A DNA stretch of 36,130 nucleotides from Nitrospiraceae bacterium (GCA_005799365.1 SYGV01000043.1:1-36130), one strand, 5' to 3'. Positions 21,940-30,446 are shown, counted from the stretch's first letter. The notes: generated from the sequence alone by a model not told the origin. Numbers and translations: made by a program.

Positions 21940-24519
21940 TTATCCGGCCGGGTCTTTTGATCGTCCCAATGTCTTGACCTCTCCGTTCGATGCATCCACC
22001 GCCATCCAGTCTCCGTCCCGCAGGCGCTTGGCAGCCAGCCCTACGTTTGCGACTGCGGGCAGGCCGTATTCACGGGCGATGATCGCCCCGTGCGACAAGG
22101 TCCCGCCCATTTCCACGGCCAGCCCGGCTGCCAGACCCAGCACCGGCGCCATCCCCGGATCGATCACCGGGACCACCAGAATATCCCCCCGTTGAACTTT
22201 CTTCAGGTCTTCCGGCGAGCGAATAATGCGCGCCGGTCCTTCCGCGTATCCGGAACTGAGAGGAATGCCCGTGAGCGTCTCGCCATGGGTAATGGCTTCC
22301 CGGGGCGCTGCTTCCGCCCCTTCGATCACCGTGTCCGGCGCGTCGAGCAAGACATGCCTGGCCCGTTCCGCCTGGCGGGTAGCCACCACGTCTTTCCAGT
22401 CCCTTCGCCGATCATGCACAGCGGCGCGAATCTCGTCCTCCGTCAGGAAGAAGATATCTTCCTTCGACTGGAGCAGGCCCAACGCGACGAACGATGCCCC
22501 CAAGTGCCGCTCGCCTTGGCGCACGGCGTCCGTGAAGTGCATCAAGTGGTGACGGTTGGCTTCCCGCAGCGCAAGGAAGCGACAGAGGCGGGTGTAGGTG
22601 TAGCGGAACAAGAGCCGTTTATGCCAACGCCGGCCGAAAGCCCTGCGAATACGCTCCAACGCGTTGGTACGGACTATGTCTTGCTCTCGGCGAATGGCAT
22701 CGGCAGATCTGCCGGGCTCGGGGGAGGGGGCTTGCAAGTGGCTTCGGATGACGCCGAGTAGGTAGTCCGGTATTTCCGCGAAGCGGGCGGCCATGGGGTC
22801 CGATTCGCCGACCGCCCTGTGTCCGTACTCCGCCACGTAGGACTCGAAGTCGCGCAAGAAGTTGGTCCCGGCCAGCTTGCTCCGAAAAGAAAAAGGCTCC
22901 CAGGGCTCGGCCAGTAAAAACTCCCGCGCCATCGGTTCGTGCCTTGCTTGGTCGGCCAGTTCGGCCAGCCGGAGGATTTGTGCGGCGCTGATGATCGTGC
23001 CGATCCCTTGGAGCGCGTCGTTCAACAACGGCCGCCAGTTCTGACCGAGCCGACGCGGCAACAGCCATCCGAGCGCATACAATCCTTGGGAGACTCCGGC
23101 CACAATCGCAAACGTCAGGTCCGCCTCTCGCAGCCGCTCGTTCAGCCGATCCAGCTTGGCCAGCAAGTCAGCCGGCTGGTGCCCGGCCAGCCCCTCATCC
23201 GGCCGGTCCTCCGCCATCTGTTTCATTTCCCTAAACCAGGCCGGCGCCCGTTTGGCCGCACGCCGAATTTTCTTTTCCATCAACAGCCCGGCGCGCAGAA
23301 TCTTCCACCAAGGCAGGCGCGGAGGTCCTTCGATCGGCGGCCGTTCCTCGCCGCCCATTTGTTCGACGACCAGCCTGGGGTCGCCGCCTAATTGCACGGT
23401 GAACGATTGGAAGAGGGACACGTTGATGTAGGGCCGGCCGCGCATGATCCGAACCGTCGGCCAGCCGTCCGGGACTCGGCAACCCAGCTCGCGGTAATGG
23501 CCGACGATGTTGGTTTCCATGAAGGCTTCCAGAAACGAGAGGCCGAGGGGGCTGGGCACGTCGGGCATCGTCTCTTTAAAGTTGGCGCGGGACCAGACAA
23601 TGGGAGGGGGGGGCAACGCCGGTTTTGGCGTCGGGATCGCCCTGACTTGGAGCAACCAGATCCCCTGACCGGCCAGGGCCCATTCGATGTCTGCGGGAAA
23701 GCCCATCTGCTTTTCGACGTCTTTGATCAGACCGGCCAGGGCCAGGATCTCTCGTTCGTCCAGGACCGGCGCCCCCCGTTCCGGTTCGGCAAGCCGCCGT
23801 TCAACGACCGTTCCGGAGCCGGACCCGTCGCCCAGGTCCACGACATACTGATCCGGCGTCACGGTCCCGGAAGCAAGCGGTTCGGCCAGGCCGAAGACCG
23901 CATTGATCCACACCTGTTGCGGTTCGCCTGTGATCGGGTGGCGGGAGTAGGCGACGCCGGCGGCACGCGGCGCCAGCATCGGCTGAATGATGACCGCCAT
24001 GGCCGGCGCGACGCTTCTTCCGCTGACCCGGAGGCGGTAGACCAAGGCTGCTTCGGTCCAGAGCGAGGCCCAGCAGTCGAGGATGGCTTGGGCGAATCCC
24101 TCGCGGGGCACTCCCAGCCTGGTATGGTAGAGGCCGGCAAATGTGGCCTCGGCTCCGTCTTCATCGGAAGCGGAGGAGCGGACGGCGAACGCCGTCTCGC
24201 GCCAAATCCCCAGGCGCTGCAATTCTTCATCGATGAGGGCAAGGAGGGACTGAGACAAAGCCAGGGAGGTGACGAGACGGCGATCCTCCTCCAACAGCGC
24301 CGGCCGTCGTTCATCCGATGCTTGGCACAAGCAGGCCCACCGGGCAGCGGCGTCGAAGCCGCCAGCCCGCAGGCTCTCGCGATAGGCCTGCATCGTAATG
24401 CAGAGACCGGGAGGCACGTGGAATCCGCTTTGAATCAGGCATCCAAGACCGGCCCCTTTCCCCCCGACGAGGGTCGGGTCGTCACAGGATTCTAGCGGGA
24501 GAACAAGGTGCGCAGCCAT
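21940..24519 (-). CDS. PEP-utilising phosphotransferase, rifampin-phosphotransferase-like architecture
   Basis: An 859-residue three-domain protein. Residues 1 to about 310 are an ATP-grasp domain (LVGGKGAGLGCLIQSGFHVP, FAVRSSASDEDGAEATFAGL, GVAYSRHPITGEP, IEWAL). The middle, about 320-760, lacks the PEP synthase TIM barrel but has an own helical domain with WSRANFKETMPDVPSPLGLS, HYRELGCRVPDGWP and YEYGHRAVGE-like VAEYGHRAVGESDP. The end carries the swivelling phospho-His domain: GGTLSHGAIIAREYGLPAVA with His810. Length and layout match rifampin phosphotransferase (about 870 residues) rather than PEP synthase. The substrate is unproven. It starts 2 bp behind the glycerate kinase stop, so it is the third gene of an operon. 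Confidence 0.85.
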   Translation of the reverse strand: MAAHLVLPLESCDDPTLVGGKGAGLGCLIQSGFHVPPGLCITMQAYRESLRAGGFDAAARWACLCQASDERRPALLEEDRRLVTSLALSQSLLALIDEELQRLGIWRETAFAVRSSASDEDGAEATFAGLYHTRLGVPREGFAQAILDCWASLWTEAALVYRLRVSGRSVAPAMAVIIQPMLAPRAAGVAYSRHPITGEPQQVWINAVFGLAEPLASGTVTPDQYVVDLGDGSGSGTVVERRLAEPERGAPVLDEREILALAGLIKDVEKQMGFPADIEWALAGQGIWLLQVRAIPTPKPALPPPPIVWSRANFKETMPDVPSPLGLSFLEAFMETNIVGHYRELGCRVPDGWPTVRIMRGRPYINVSLFQSFTVQLGGDPRLVVEQMGGEERPPIEGPPRLPWWKILRAGLLMEKKIRRAAKRAPAWFREMKQMAEDRPDEGLAGHQPADLLAKLDRLNERLREADLTFAIVAGVSQGLYALGWLLPRRLGQNWRPLLNDALQGIGTIISAAQILRLAELADQARHEPMAREFLLAEPWEPFSFRSKLAGTNFLRDFESYVAEYGHRAVGESDPMAARFAEIPDYLLGVIRSHLQAPSPEPGRSADAIRREQDIVRTNALERIRRAFGRRWHKRLLFRYTYTRLCRFLALREANRHHLMHFTDAVRQGERHLGASFVALGLLQSKEDIFFLTEDEIRAAVHDRRRDWKDVVATRQAERARHVLLDAPDTVIEGAEAAPREAITHGETLTGIPLSSGYAEGPARIIRSPEDLKKVQRGDILVVPVIDPGMAPVLGLAAGLAVEMGGTLSHGAIIAREYGLPAVANVGLAAKRLRDGDWMAVDASNGEVKTLGRSKDPAG

Positions 24520-24521
24520 GG

Positions 24522-25871
24522 CTAGAGAGCGAGCAACAGATAGAGGTCGTTCACGTTCGTGCCGGTGGGCCCGGTTCGAAGGTGCCCGCCGATTTTCTTG
24601 AAGCAGCGGTATGAATCGTTGCGGGCGAGCATGGCCATCGGGTCGAGGCCAAGTCTGGTGGCCCGAAGGACCGTGTCGCCGCCGACATACGCGCCGGCTG
24701 CATCGGTAGGCCCATCCGTGCCGTCAGTTCCGAAGGCGGCAATCCAGACGTTTGGCAATCCGGCGATCTCCATCGCCGCCGCCAGCGCAAACTCCTGGGC
24801 ACGGCCGCCTCGCCCGGTTCCCTTGAAGGTCACGGTCAACTCGCCCCCGGCGATGACACAAGCGGGCCGGCGGATCGGCTTGCCGGTGGATGCGATCTCT
24901 TTTGCGATCGCCCCGAACAACTTGGCCGCTTCCCTCGCCTCCCCGGTGAGTCCGGTGGTGAGGATCAACGGATTGAGCCCTGCTTGCCTGGCCGTCTGCG
25001 CAACTGCTTGCACGGCCCCCGCATTGTTCCCGATGATCTGGTTTTGCACGCGGCGAAACAGAGGCGCGCCTAGTTTCGGCGTTTCGTTTCGGTCTCCCCT
25101 GCGCCCGGCCAATAAGTGGGCCCGAACCTCGGCCGGAACGGACCGCCAGATTCCGTGTCGCCGGAGGATCGCGCAAGCCTCGGCATAGGTGGTGGGGTCC
25201 GGAGCGGTCGGTCCGGATCCAATGGCGCCTAGGTCGTCACCCAACACGTCGGACAAGATGAGGCTTACGACACATGCCTTGGTCGCCGCTGCCAGCCTGC
25301 CTCCCTGAATGGCCGAAAGGTGCTTGCGGACCGTATTGATCTCTCGGATCGAGGCCCCGCAGGCGAGCAACAAGGAGGTTGCCCGCTGCAGGTCCGCAAG
25401 GGCCAGGCCCGCGCATGGCGCCGGCAACAGACTGGACGCGCCGCCCGACAGCAATACAAAGACTAGGTCTCGGTGGGAGAGGCTGTTGACGAGCGCCATT
25501 AAGCGGGCCGCGCCCCGCTGCCCGGCCTGATTCGGGACCGGATGGCCCGCTTCCAGGACCTCAATGGTCTTGGCTGGCGCAGCATAGCCGTTTTTGACGA
25601 CGACTAGGCCGCCTTCCAGATCACTTCCCAGCCGACGCTCCAATGCGACCGCCATCTGGGCCGAGGCCTTGCCGGCGCCTACGGCCACCACACGTCTATA
25701 GGCGCGCAAGTCGTATGACCGTCCACCGATGCGCACCATGGGGCCGGTCCGTTTCACGGTCCGACGCAGGGCGAGCTGCGGGTCCGCTGCGGCCAGGGCG
25801 GCGCGGATCAGACGATCCAAGAGACGGGGCACTGTCCGCGGAGGATACGACTGCCTGGTGGCCGGGCGCAT
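24522..25871 (-). CDS. gckA: Glycerate 2-kinase (MOFRL family)
   Basis: A 449-residue kinase of the GckA/TtuD type that phosphorylates glycerate to 2-phosphoglycerate. Seen are VVAVGAGKASAQMAVALE, VLEAGHPVPNQAGQRGA, LVFVLLSGGASSLLPAPCAG, INTVRKHLSAIQGGRLA, SLILSDVLGDDLGAIGSGPT and the C-terminal MOFRL stretch GGRAQEFALAAAMEI with FGTDGTDGPTDAAGA. Length and motifs are complete. It sits 6 bp downstream of the lytic transglycosylase stop and 2 bp upstream of the PEP-dependent enzyme. 2-Phosphoglycerate is one step from PEP, which would suit a PEP-linked neighbour, but this link is inference. There is no good ribosome site before the ATG. Confidence 0.92.
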   Translation of the reverse strand: MRPATRQSYPPRTVPRLLDRLIRAALAAADPQLALRRTVKRTGPMVRIGGRSYDLRAYRRVVAVGAGKASAQMAVALERRLGSDLEGGLVVVKNGYAAPAKTIEVLEAGHPVPNQAGQRGAARLMALVNSLSHRDLVFVLLSGGASSLLPAPCAGLALADLQRATSLLLACGASIREINTVRKHLSAIQGGRLAAATKACVVSLILSDVLGDDLGAIGSGPTAPDPTTYAEACAILRRHGIWRSVPAEVRAHLLAGRRGDRNETPKLGAPLFRRVQNQIIGNNAGAVQAVAQTARQAGLNPLILTTGLTGEAREAAKLFGAIAKEIASTGKPIRRPACVIAGGELTVTFKGTGRGGRAQEFALAAAMEIAGLPNVWIAAFGTDGTDGPTDAAGAYVGGDTVLRATRLGLDPMAMLARNDSYRCFKKIGGHLRTGPTGTNVNDLYLLLAL

Positions 25872-25877
25872 GAAAAA

Positions 25878-26957
25878 TCAGGGCGTCTTGTTTTGCTTGA
25901 AGCAGCGGTTGGGACACTCCTGCTTGGGGACTTTGAGCTGATGGGTGCCCTTGGGCAGGTATTCTTTACTGATCTCCGGGTTCAGCATCTTGATCTCCAG
26001 GAAGTACGAGCCGAACTCTTTCGCGATCAGGGACAGATGCCGCTGCGGTTCCTTGATTGTGACGGTGACCGTTTCCAGTTCCAGCGGCGCATAGAGGTCC
26101 TTCTTGGTCAGGCCGAGATACTTCTCCGGCTGGCTGTAAATCTCCTTGGCGACGATGATCCGAGGCACGTAGCGCATCGTCTCCCGCACGTAGTGGAGTT
26201 TCCAATAGTCGTCCACACGCTGTTCCTTGAGCAGCTTTCTGATCCGGTCCTCGCCCGCATTGTAGGCGGCCATGGCGAGGAACCAGTCGCCCAGATCCTG
26301 TTTGAGGAAGCGCAAGTACTTGATCGCCGCCTCGGTGGACATTTCCAGGTTCCGCCGATCGTCCCGCCACTGATTGCTGTTCAGCTTGTAGCGTTTGCCG
26401 GTGGAGCCGATGAACTGCCAGGGGCCCGATGCCTTGGCCTTGGAATAGGCTGCGGCGACGCATTTGCTCTCCACGAGCAGCATGAACTTCAGGTCGTCCG
26501 GAAGACCGGACTCGGCAAGCTGTTTCTCCACCGGGGGGAAACAGCGGCCGGTCCGTTTAGCCAGAATGATGCTGTCGCCTTCGTCTTCCAGGAACTGGTA
26601 GAACTCGTATTCGAGCCGTTCGCGGACCTGCCAGTTGTCCAGCGGCACTGGTTCGCCGGCAAACGCCAGTTTGTCCGGGAGCTTGAACGAACTTAAGAAA
26701 TGACGTTCCCCCTCGCGCTTGATTTCCGGCAGGATCACCAGCCGGTCTTCCGCATCGGGGCTGGGGTACAGGGTTTCGGCCGGAGCATTGTCCGGTTCAG
26801 CCGTCGGCTGGCTGTTCGTCGAGGGAGCGAGGGGCGCCGCTTCGTGGGAAACCGGATCAGACGGCGCACTTGCCTGCTGCGCTCGCGCCGGTTGCCGGTC
26901 CAGTGCAAGGGCGACGGAGAGGCAGGCCAGGAGCAGCGGCATCGGTCGAAGTTCCAT
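25878..26957 (-). CDS. Membrane-bound lytic murein transglycosylase (MltD/Slt type)
   Basis: A 359-residue exported cell-wall enzyme. A signal peptide at the start (MPLLLACLSVALALDRQPA) is followed by a Pro/Ala/Ser linker to about residue 62. The SLT domain has the catalytic Glu163 in LKFMLLVESKCVAAAYSKAK, ASGPWQFIGSTGKRY, and AMAAYNAGEDRI. A C-terminal part (about 290-359) contains a LysM-like segment, VTVTIKEPQRHLSLIAKEF, KMLNPEIS, GTHQLKVP. It cleaves peptidoglycan strands with formation of anhydro-muropeptides. GAGGAGGGTTGG precedes the ATG. It leads the operon with glycerate kinase and the PEP-dependent enzyme. Confidence 0.9.
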   Translation of the reverse strand: MELRPMPLLLACLSVALALDRQPARAQQASAPSDPVSHEAAPLAPSTNSQPTAEPDNAPAETLYPSPDAEDRLVILPEIKREGERHFLSSFKLPDKLAFAGEPVPLDNWQVRERLEYEFYQFLEDEGDSIILAKRTGRCFPPVEKQLAESGLPDDLKFMLLVESKCVAAAYSKAKASGPWQFIGSTGKRYKLNSNQWRDDRRNLEMSTEAAIKYLRFLKQDLGDWFLAMAAYNAGEDRIRKLLKEQRVDDYWKLHYVRETMRYVPRIIVAKEIYSQPEKYLGLTKKDLYAPLELETVTVTIKEPQRHLSLIAKEFGSYFLEIKMLNPEISKEYLPKGTHQLKVPKQECPNRCFKQNKTP

Positions 26958-27045
26958 CCAACCCTCCTCGTTCAGGATTTTCCCGGTCGGCGGCTCATGC
27001 TAACAGGAAGCCCTATGAGCGGCAAGCGCGAATCCCTTGTCTCGT

Positions 27046-27054
27046 ATGCTACAC
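27046..27054 (+). promoter_or_regulatory. Candidate extended -10 for the uracil-DNA glycosylase gene
   Basis: TGCTACACT (27046-27054) is a TGn extended -10 with hexamer TACACT. The predicted start site, about 7 nt later, is almost at the ATG at 27064, which would give a leaderless or nearly leaderless mRNA. Confidence 0.35.
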
Positions 27055-27063
27055 TGCCCGCCC

Positions 27064-27750
27064 ATGCGTAGCCTGACGCTTCTCAACGAGCAGATTGTAA
27101 CCTGCAGACGCTGTCCGCGGCTGGTGGCGCATCGGGAAACCATGGCTCGCGAGAAACGCCGACAATTCCGGGACTGGACCTACTGGGGACGCCCGATCCC
27201 GGGGTTCGGCGACCCCAAGGCGCGCCTCTTCGTCGTCGGCCTGGCCCCCGCCGCCCACGGAGGGAACCGCACCGGCCGGGTTTTCACCGGCGATCGCAGT
27301 GGCGACTGGCTCTATGAAGCGTTGCACCGATTCGGGTTTGCCAATCAGCCTGAGTCCACGCACAAAGGGGACGGGCTGGCGCTGGCGGATTGCTACATCG
27401 CGGCGGCGGTGCGCTGCGCTCCGCCCGGCAACAAGCCGACGCCCGATGAGTTCGAAGCCTGCCGGCCCTATCTGGTGGAAGAACTGCGCCTGCTGAAGCG
27501 GCTGCACGTGGTCGTGGCGCTGGGAAAGATCGCGTTCGACCAGTATCTGAAAACCTGCCGCGAGACCGGCCGGCCGGTCTCGTCTCCCCTGCCCCGCTTC
27601 GGCCACGGGGCCCGCTACTCCTTGCCTTGGGGCGTGACCCTCATCGGGTCGTATCATCCGAGCCAGCAGAACACCTTCACCGGCAAGCTGACCAGGCCGA
27701 TGTTCCACTCGGTGTTTAAGCAGGCCCGCGCCTGCCTACCCGGCCGCTGA
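27064..27750 (+). CDS. Uracil-DNA glycosylase, family 5 (UdgB type)
   Basis: A 228-residue iron-sulfur uracil-DNA glycosylase. The N-terminal VTCRRCPRLVAHRE (Cys14, Cys17) gives the first two cluster ligands and YIAAAVRCAPPGNKPTPDEF with EACRPYL gives the others. The active-site strand is LFVVGLAPAAHGGNRTGRVF, where the family-5 lack of a polar Asp or Asn at the water-activating position is seen (GLAPAAHG). VVALGKIAF and GSYHPSQQNTFTGKLT form the later motifs. It removes uracil and other deaminated bases. The start at 27064 is chosen because the family begins there. It converges with the aldolase gene (7-bp gap). Confidence 0.92.
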   Translation: MRSLTLLNEQIVTCRRCPRLVAHRETMAREKRRQFRDWTYWGRPIPGFGDPKARLFVVGLAPAAHGGNRTGRVFTGDRSGDWLYEALHRFGFANQPESTHKGDGLALADCYIAAAVRCAPPGNKPTPDEFEACRPYLVEELRLLKRLHVVVALGKIAFDQYLKTCRETGRPVSSPLPRFGHGARYSLPWGVTLIGSYHPSQQNTFTGKLTRPMFHSVFKQARACLPGR

Positions 27751-27757
27751 GAACTCG

Positions 27758-28408
27758 CTACTTGCCCGCCGGGCTGGCGTTCCAGTCCGCTAAGAACTTC
27801 TTCAGTCCGCTGTCGGTGAGCGGGTGCTTGTAGAGCGCCTGGAATACGCTGTAGGGCATCGTGGCGATATGTCCGCCCGCCAGCGCCGCCTCGACGACAT
27901 GCTGCGGGTGCCGCACGCTGGCGACGAGCACCTGGGTCTTGAAATCGTAGTTGCGGTAAATCGCGAGGATCTGGCGGATCAGCGCCATGCCGTCGGAGCT
28001 GATGTCGTCCAGCCGGCCGATGAAGGGGGAGACGCACCAGGCGCCGGCCTTGGCGGCCAGCAGGGCCTGAGTGGGCGAGAAGCACAGCGTGACATTCACC
28101 CTGGTGCCTTCCGAGGCCAGCTTCTTCGTCGCCTTCAGCCCTTCGGGAATGAGGGGGATTTTGACCACGATGTTCTTGTGAATCTTGGCCAGCTCCCGCC
28201 CTTCTTTGATCATGGCGTCGGCCTCGACGCTCACGACTTCGGCGCTGATGGGACCGTCCACGAGGCTGCAAATCTCATGGATCACGTCTTTAAAGCTGCG
28301 GCCTTCTTTGGCCACCAACGAGGGGTTCGTCGTAACTCCGTCGATAAGGCCGAAGCTGGCCGCTTCGTGGATTTCCTTGACGCTGGCGGTATCGAGATAG
28401 ATTTTCAT
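27758..28408 (-). CDS. tal: Transaldolase-like / fructose-6-phosphate aldolase family protein
   Basis: A 216-residue TIM-barrel aldolase of the short transaldolase group (TalC/MipB/FSA). Motifs: [51 protein letters not shown] with the Schiff-base Lys in [26 protein letters not shown] and SPFIGRLDD. Members either transfer dihydroxyacetone in the pentose-phosphate pathway or act as F6P aldolase; sequence alone does not separate the two. The ATG at 28408 has GAAAGGATG before it. The frame is open upstream to 28450 but the family begins at MKIYLDT. Confidence 0.92.
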   Translation of the reverse strand: MKIYLDTASVKEIHEAASFGLIDGVTTNPSLVAKEGRSFKDVIHEICSLVDGPISAEVVSVEADAMIKEGRELAKIHKNIVVKIPLIPEGLKATKKLASEGTRVNVTLCFSPTQALLAAKAGAWCVSPFIGRLDDISSDGMALIRQILAIYRNYDFKTQVLVASVRHPQHVVEAALAGGHIATMPYSVFQALYKHPLTDSGLKKFLADWNASPAGK

Positions 28409-28517
28409 AACGACATCCTTTCGTGCGCGGACCAAGACGCTCCCATCCACTTCCCTGTGTCGGCTATTCTATGAACAACTGAAGCCGAAAGCAACGGTGG
28501 CGGGTTCGTCTGGTCTT

Positions 28518-28546
28518 TTGACAGGGTCCCGGCAGGCCGGTACAAT
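28518..28546 (+). promoter_or_regulatory. Sigma70 promoter of the small lipoprotein gene
   Basis: TTGACA (28518-28523), exactly 17 bp, then TACAAT (28541-28546). Consensus -35 and near-consensus -10. A leader of about 35 nt reaches the ATG at 28588. Confidence 0.8.
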
Positions 28547-28587
28547 CACCCCGGCGTGACTCACTGGGCCAAGGAGGATGAGGTACC

Positions 28588-28893
28588 ATGCGGGGAACGA
28601 TCTGGTTGTTGCTGGCATTCGCGTTGTTGGTCGGGTGCGGAGGAGGGAATCCGTACTTGGATGCCACTCTGAAGCCGGCCGAGTTCGAAGGCAAGGAGAA
28701 GGCGTGGTTCGAGAAGAACTGGGGCGACCCCAGCGGGAAGGCGCCGCGGTTTTTCGGCGGAGAGACCTGGACCTATTTCCGCATCGCGGGCGCTCAGAGC
28801 GGACTCTTCAACTTTTCCCCCAACCAATGTCAGATTACCCTGAAGTTCGGAAAAGACGAGAAGCTGAGTTCGTACAGCTATTCTGGTTGTTAG
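28588..28893 (+). CDS. Small lipoprotein, function unknown
   Basis: A 101-residue protein with a lipoprotein signal ending LVGC (Cys17). The mature part is about 85 residues and contains WFEKNWGDPSGKAPRFFGGE, TWTYFRIAG and a C-terminal SYSYSGC. Two extra Cys (NQC and the last residue) might form a disulfide. AAGGAGG (28571-28577) and a consensus promoter precede it, so expression is likely strong. The fold may be of the small outer-membrane-assembly lipoprotein type, but I cannot name a family. Confidence 0.75.
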   Translation: MRGTIWLLLAFALLVGCGGGNPYLDATLKPAEFEGKEKAWFEKNWGDPSGKAPRFFGGETWTYFRIAGAQSGLFNFSPNQCQITLKFGKDEKLSSYSYSGC

Positions 28894-28910
28894 CGGGACA
28901 GGGTCCGGCG

Positions 28911-29162
28911 TTACCCGGCCAGTTGCTTCCGGAAGGTCTGCGCGCAGTCCTGGCTGCAAAAGTAATAGGTCTGGCCCCCGATGCTGGCGGAAACGGCGTT
29001 GCCGCGGGGCACATAGGTCCGGCACACGGGATCCTGGAGCATCTCGTTGTTGCCCGGTAGCACCGGCTCCTGTCCGTTCTTTCCCTTCAGCTCCCGGATC
29101 GCGCTACGCAAGAGGAAGTATAAGACAACCAGCAGTCCCACAACGAGCAACAGTCGGTACAT
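28911..29162 (-). CDS. Membrane-anchored YHS-like small metal-binding protein
   Basis: An 83-residue protein. Residues 2-20 form a membrane helix (LLLVVGLLVVLYFLLRSA). The C-terminal half, MLQDPVCRTYVPRGNAVSAS then GQTYYFCSQDCAQTFRK, has the YHS pattern: DPVC, YYFCS-x-x-C. YHS domains bind metal through these Cys; they occur alone or on copper and other metal enzymes. It converges on the lipoprotein gene (17-bp gap). A - strand promoter is visible at 29238-29266. Confidence 0.8.
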   Translation of the reverse strand: MYRLLLVVGLLVVLYFLLRSAIRELKGKNGQEPVLPGNNEMLQDPVCRTYVPRGNAVSASIGGQTYYFCSQDCAQTFRKQLAG

Positions 29163-29237
29163 ACGGTCTTCTTTGCCTCGATTCTCACGGGCCGGCGAAT
29201 GGCGCTGACCAAGGGTCTGGACGTCTGCAGCGCGTCC

Positions 29238-29266
29238 ATCCTATGGAACCCCTTGCAGCCTGTCAA
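29238..29266 (-). promoter_or_regulatory. Sigma70 promoter candidate for the YHS gene
   Basis: On the - strand TTGACA (29266-29261), a 17-bp spacer and TAGGAT (29243-29238). The start site would be about 70 nt before the ATG at 29162. The -35 forms part of a short palindrome CTGTC-AA-GACAG (29260-29271), a possible operator. Confidence 0.55.
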
Positions 29267-29426
29267 GACAGCTGAAACGACGGGGGCTTGCAGCCGGCCC
29301 GATTTTAGCCTATGTGCCAAGGGCCCGAAGGACCCATGGCCGGTTCAAGACGGGAGGCCCTTTGCCCTTTCCTGTGGGGGCTTCCGCCCGATAGACAGAG
29401 CGCTTGACCAATGTTACCTTGTCCGC

Positions 29427-29579
29427 ATGAGAACCTGCGATAAATGCAATGGCGCCATGCTGCTGGAACGAGCGGTGGACATGGATGCCGGCCTCGCCAT
29501 CACGGTTTTTGCCTGCCTGAACTGTGGGCGTCGGAAAGCCGTGGATAACGAACCCCGGCCCCTAACGGCTCGGCACTGA
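29427..29579 (+). CDS. Small zinc-ribbon protein
   Basis: A 50-residue protein made almost only of a zinc ribbon: MRTCDKCNGAMLLERAVDMD and TVFACLNCGRRKAVD, so four Cys as two CxxC pairs separated by 24-25 residues. Such small ribbons often bind Zn and nucleic acid or protein; no specific role is known. The ATG at 29427 has no clear ribosome site. It is followed 140 bp later by another small ribbon gene on the same strand. Confidence 0.6.
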   Translation: MRTCDKCNGAMLLERAVDMDAGLAITVFACLNCGRRKAVDNEPRPLTARH

Positions 29580-29613
29580 CCCAGGCCAGACTTGCTCGTT
29601 CCCTCCATCGCAG

Positions 29614-29631
29614 GGCAGAGGTGTCTCTGCC
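29614..29631. other. Perfect hairpin
   Basis: GGCAGAG (29614-29620), loop GTGT, CTCTGCC (29625-29631). There is no T-run after it, so it is more likely an RNA structure or regulatory element than an intrinsic terminator. Confidence 0.35.
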
Positions 29632-29721
29632 TTGGGCGAAAGCTTTGTCTTCGAGCCTGGCGTCCGGAAGTTGTCTGAAAATCACGCAGGGTTACGAGAG
29701 AAGCAGCAGGATAAGAACTCG

Positions 29722-29904
29722 ATGAAACCCATCATTACAAAAGTCGCGACCGTGCCGCGGACCCGGCTTATCTGTTGCCCCGAGTGTTATCAACTCATCA
29801 GCCATGACCCGCTCCAGTCCCTGGTCCAGTGTCAGGCCTGCGGGACCACTGTGTCGGGACAGACCCTGCCTGCATCGCTGGACCAGTCCGTCGTTCCCGG
29901 CTGA
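29722..29904 (+). CDS. Small zinc-ribbon protein
   Basis: A 60-residue protein with two CxxC pairs, LICCPECYQLISHD and LVQCQACGTTVSG, forming a compact zinc ribbon. There is a basic N-terminus (KPIITKVATVPRTR) and a short acidic tail. No family is recognised. Its start is placed at ATG 29722; AGGATAAGAACTCG before it holds only a weak ribosome site. It follows the other zinc-ribbon gene, and both may belong to one transcript. Confidence 0.5.
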   Translation: MKPIITKVATVPRTRLICCPECYQLISHDPLQSLVQCQACGTTVSGQTLPASLDQSVVPG

Positions 29905-30200
29905 TTGCCGCCCGACTTGCCCAGCAACGCTTGGTGAGCAGCCTCTTCATCTCCTCGCTGAGGGGACCGGCCTTGGCCGGATCGATCTTGGGCGCCACTC
30001 CGGACAGCGCTCCTGCAACTCAAGATCATAGTTCTCTTCTTTCTGCTTGCCCGTGGACTGTATCCGGACCAACCAGACCGGCCTGGCCTCGTCGCTGACC
30101 CAGACATCCAGTTTTTGACCGGCCTTCTCCCCCCGGTAAAGGTTCAGCGCCTTGCGCCGGACAAGCGCAGCTTGAATTCTGAGAGTGCCACGCCTGGAAG
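29905..30200 (-). pseudogene. Probable decayed gene on the - strand
   Basis: A protein-like stretch on the - strand reads RRKALNLYRGEKAGQKLDVW, then VSDEARPVWLVRIQSTGKQK, EENYDLELQERCPEW. One base is then missing in GAGTGGCGCCC (around 29990); in the neighbouring frame it continues APKIDPAKAGPLSEEMKRLL. Upstream, a further shift near 30145 would join GVALSEFKLRLSG to it. No start codon with a ribosome site is seen. The family is not recognised. Whether this is a broken gene or chance is uncertain. Confidence 0.3.
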
Positions 30201-30434
30201 GGCGCGGGAATCTACATTTAGTGGACAAGCCGACTCGCCCGGTTGACATTTTCTCCAGCCGGGCGCAAGCTGGGCAACACTCACCGCAGTCGGAGGGCCC
30301 GTATGGAACCGGGGTAGGCCGACAGCAGCTCTCATTCCGCACTTGTAGACAGATCGTGGCCATGTTGGTGCGCCTTCGCGGGTTTCTGCAACCTGTGAAG
30401 GCGTTGTTGTTTCTGCAGTGGACCTTTTAGACAA
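30201..30434. other. Intergenic region before the small membrane protein gene
   Basis: No credible gene is seen. It contains a perfect TTGACA at 30243-30248 on the + strand, but no matching -10 at 16-18 bp. Otherwise nothing distinctive. Confidence 0.4.
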
Positions 30435-30446
30435 AGGAGGCGGGAC

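Noticed and set aside
23392-24495. A 367-residue + strand frame opposite the PEP-dependent enzyme
   Set aside because: Antisense shadow; the - strand gene has ATP-grasp and His-domain motifs over the full length.
30243-30248. Promoter at a TTGACA in the 30.2-kb spacer
   Set aside because: No -10 hexamer at 16-18 bp.
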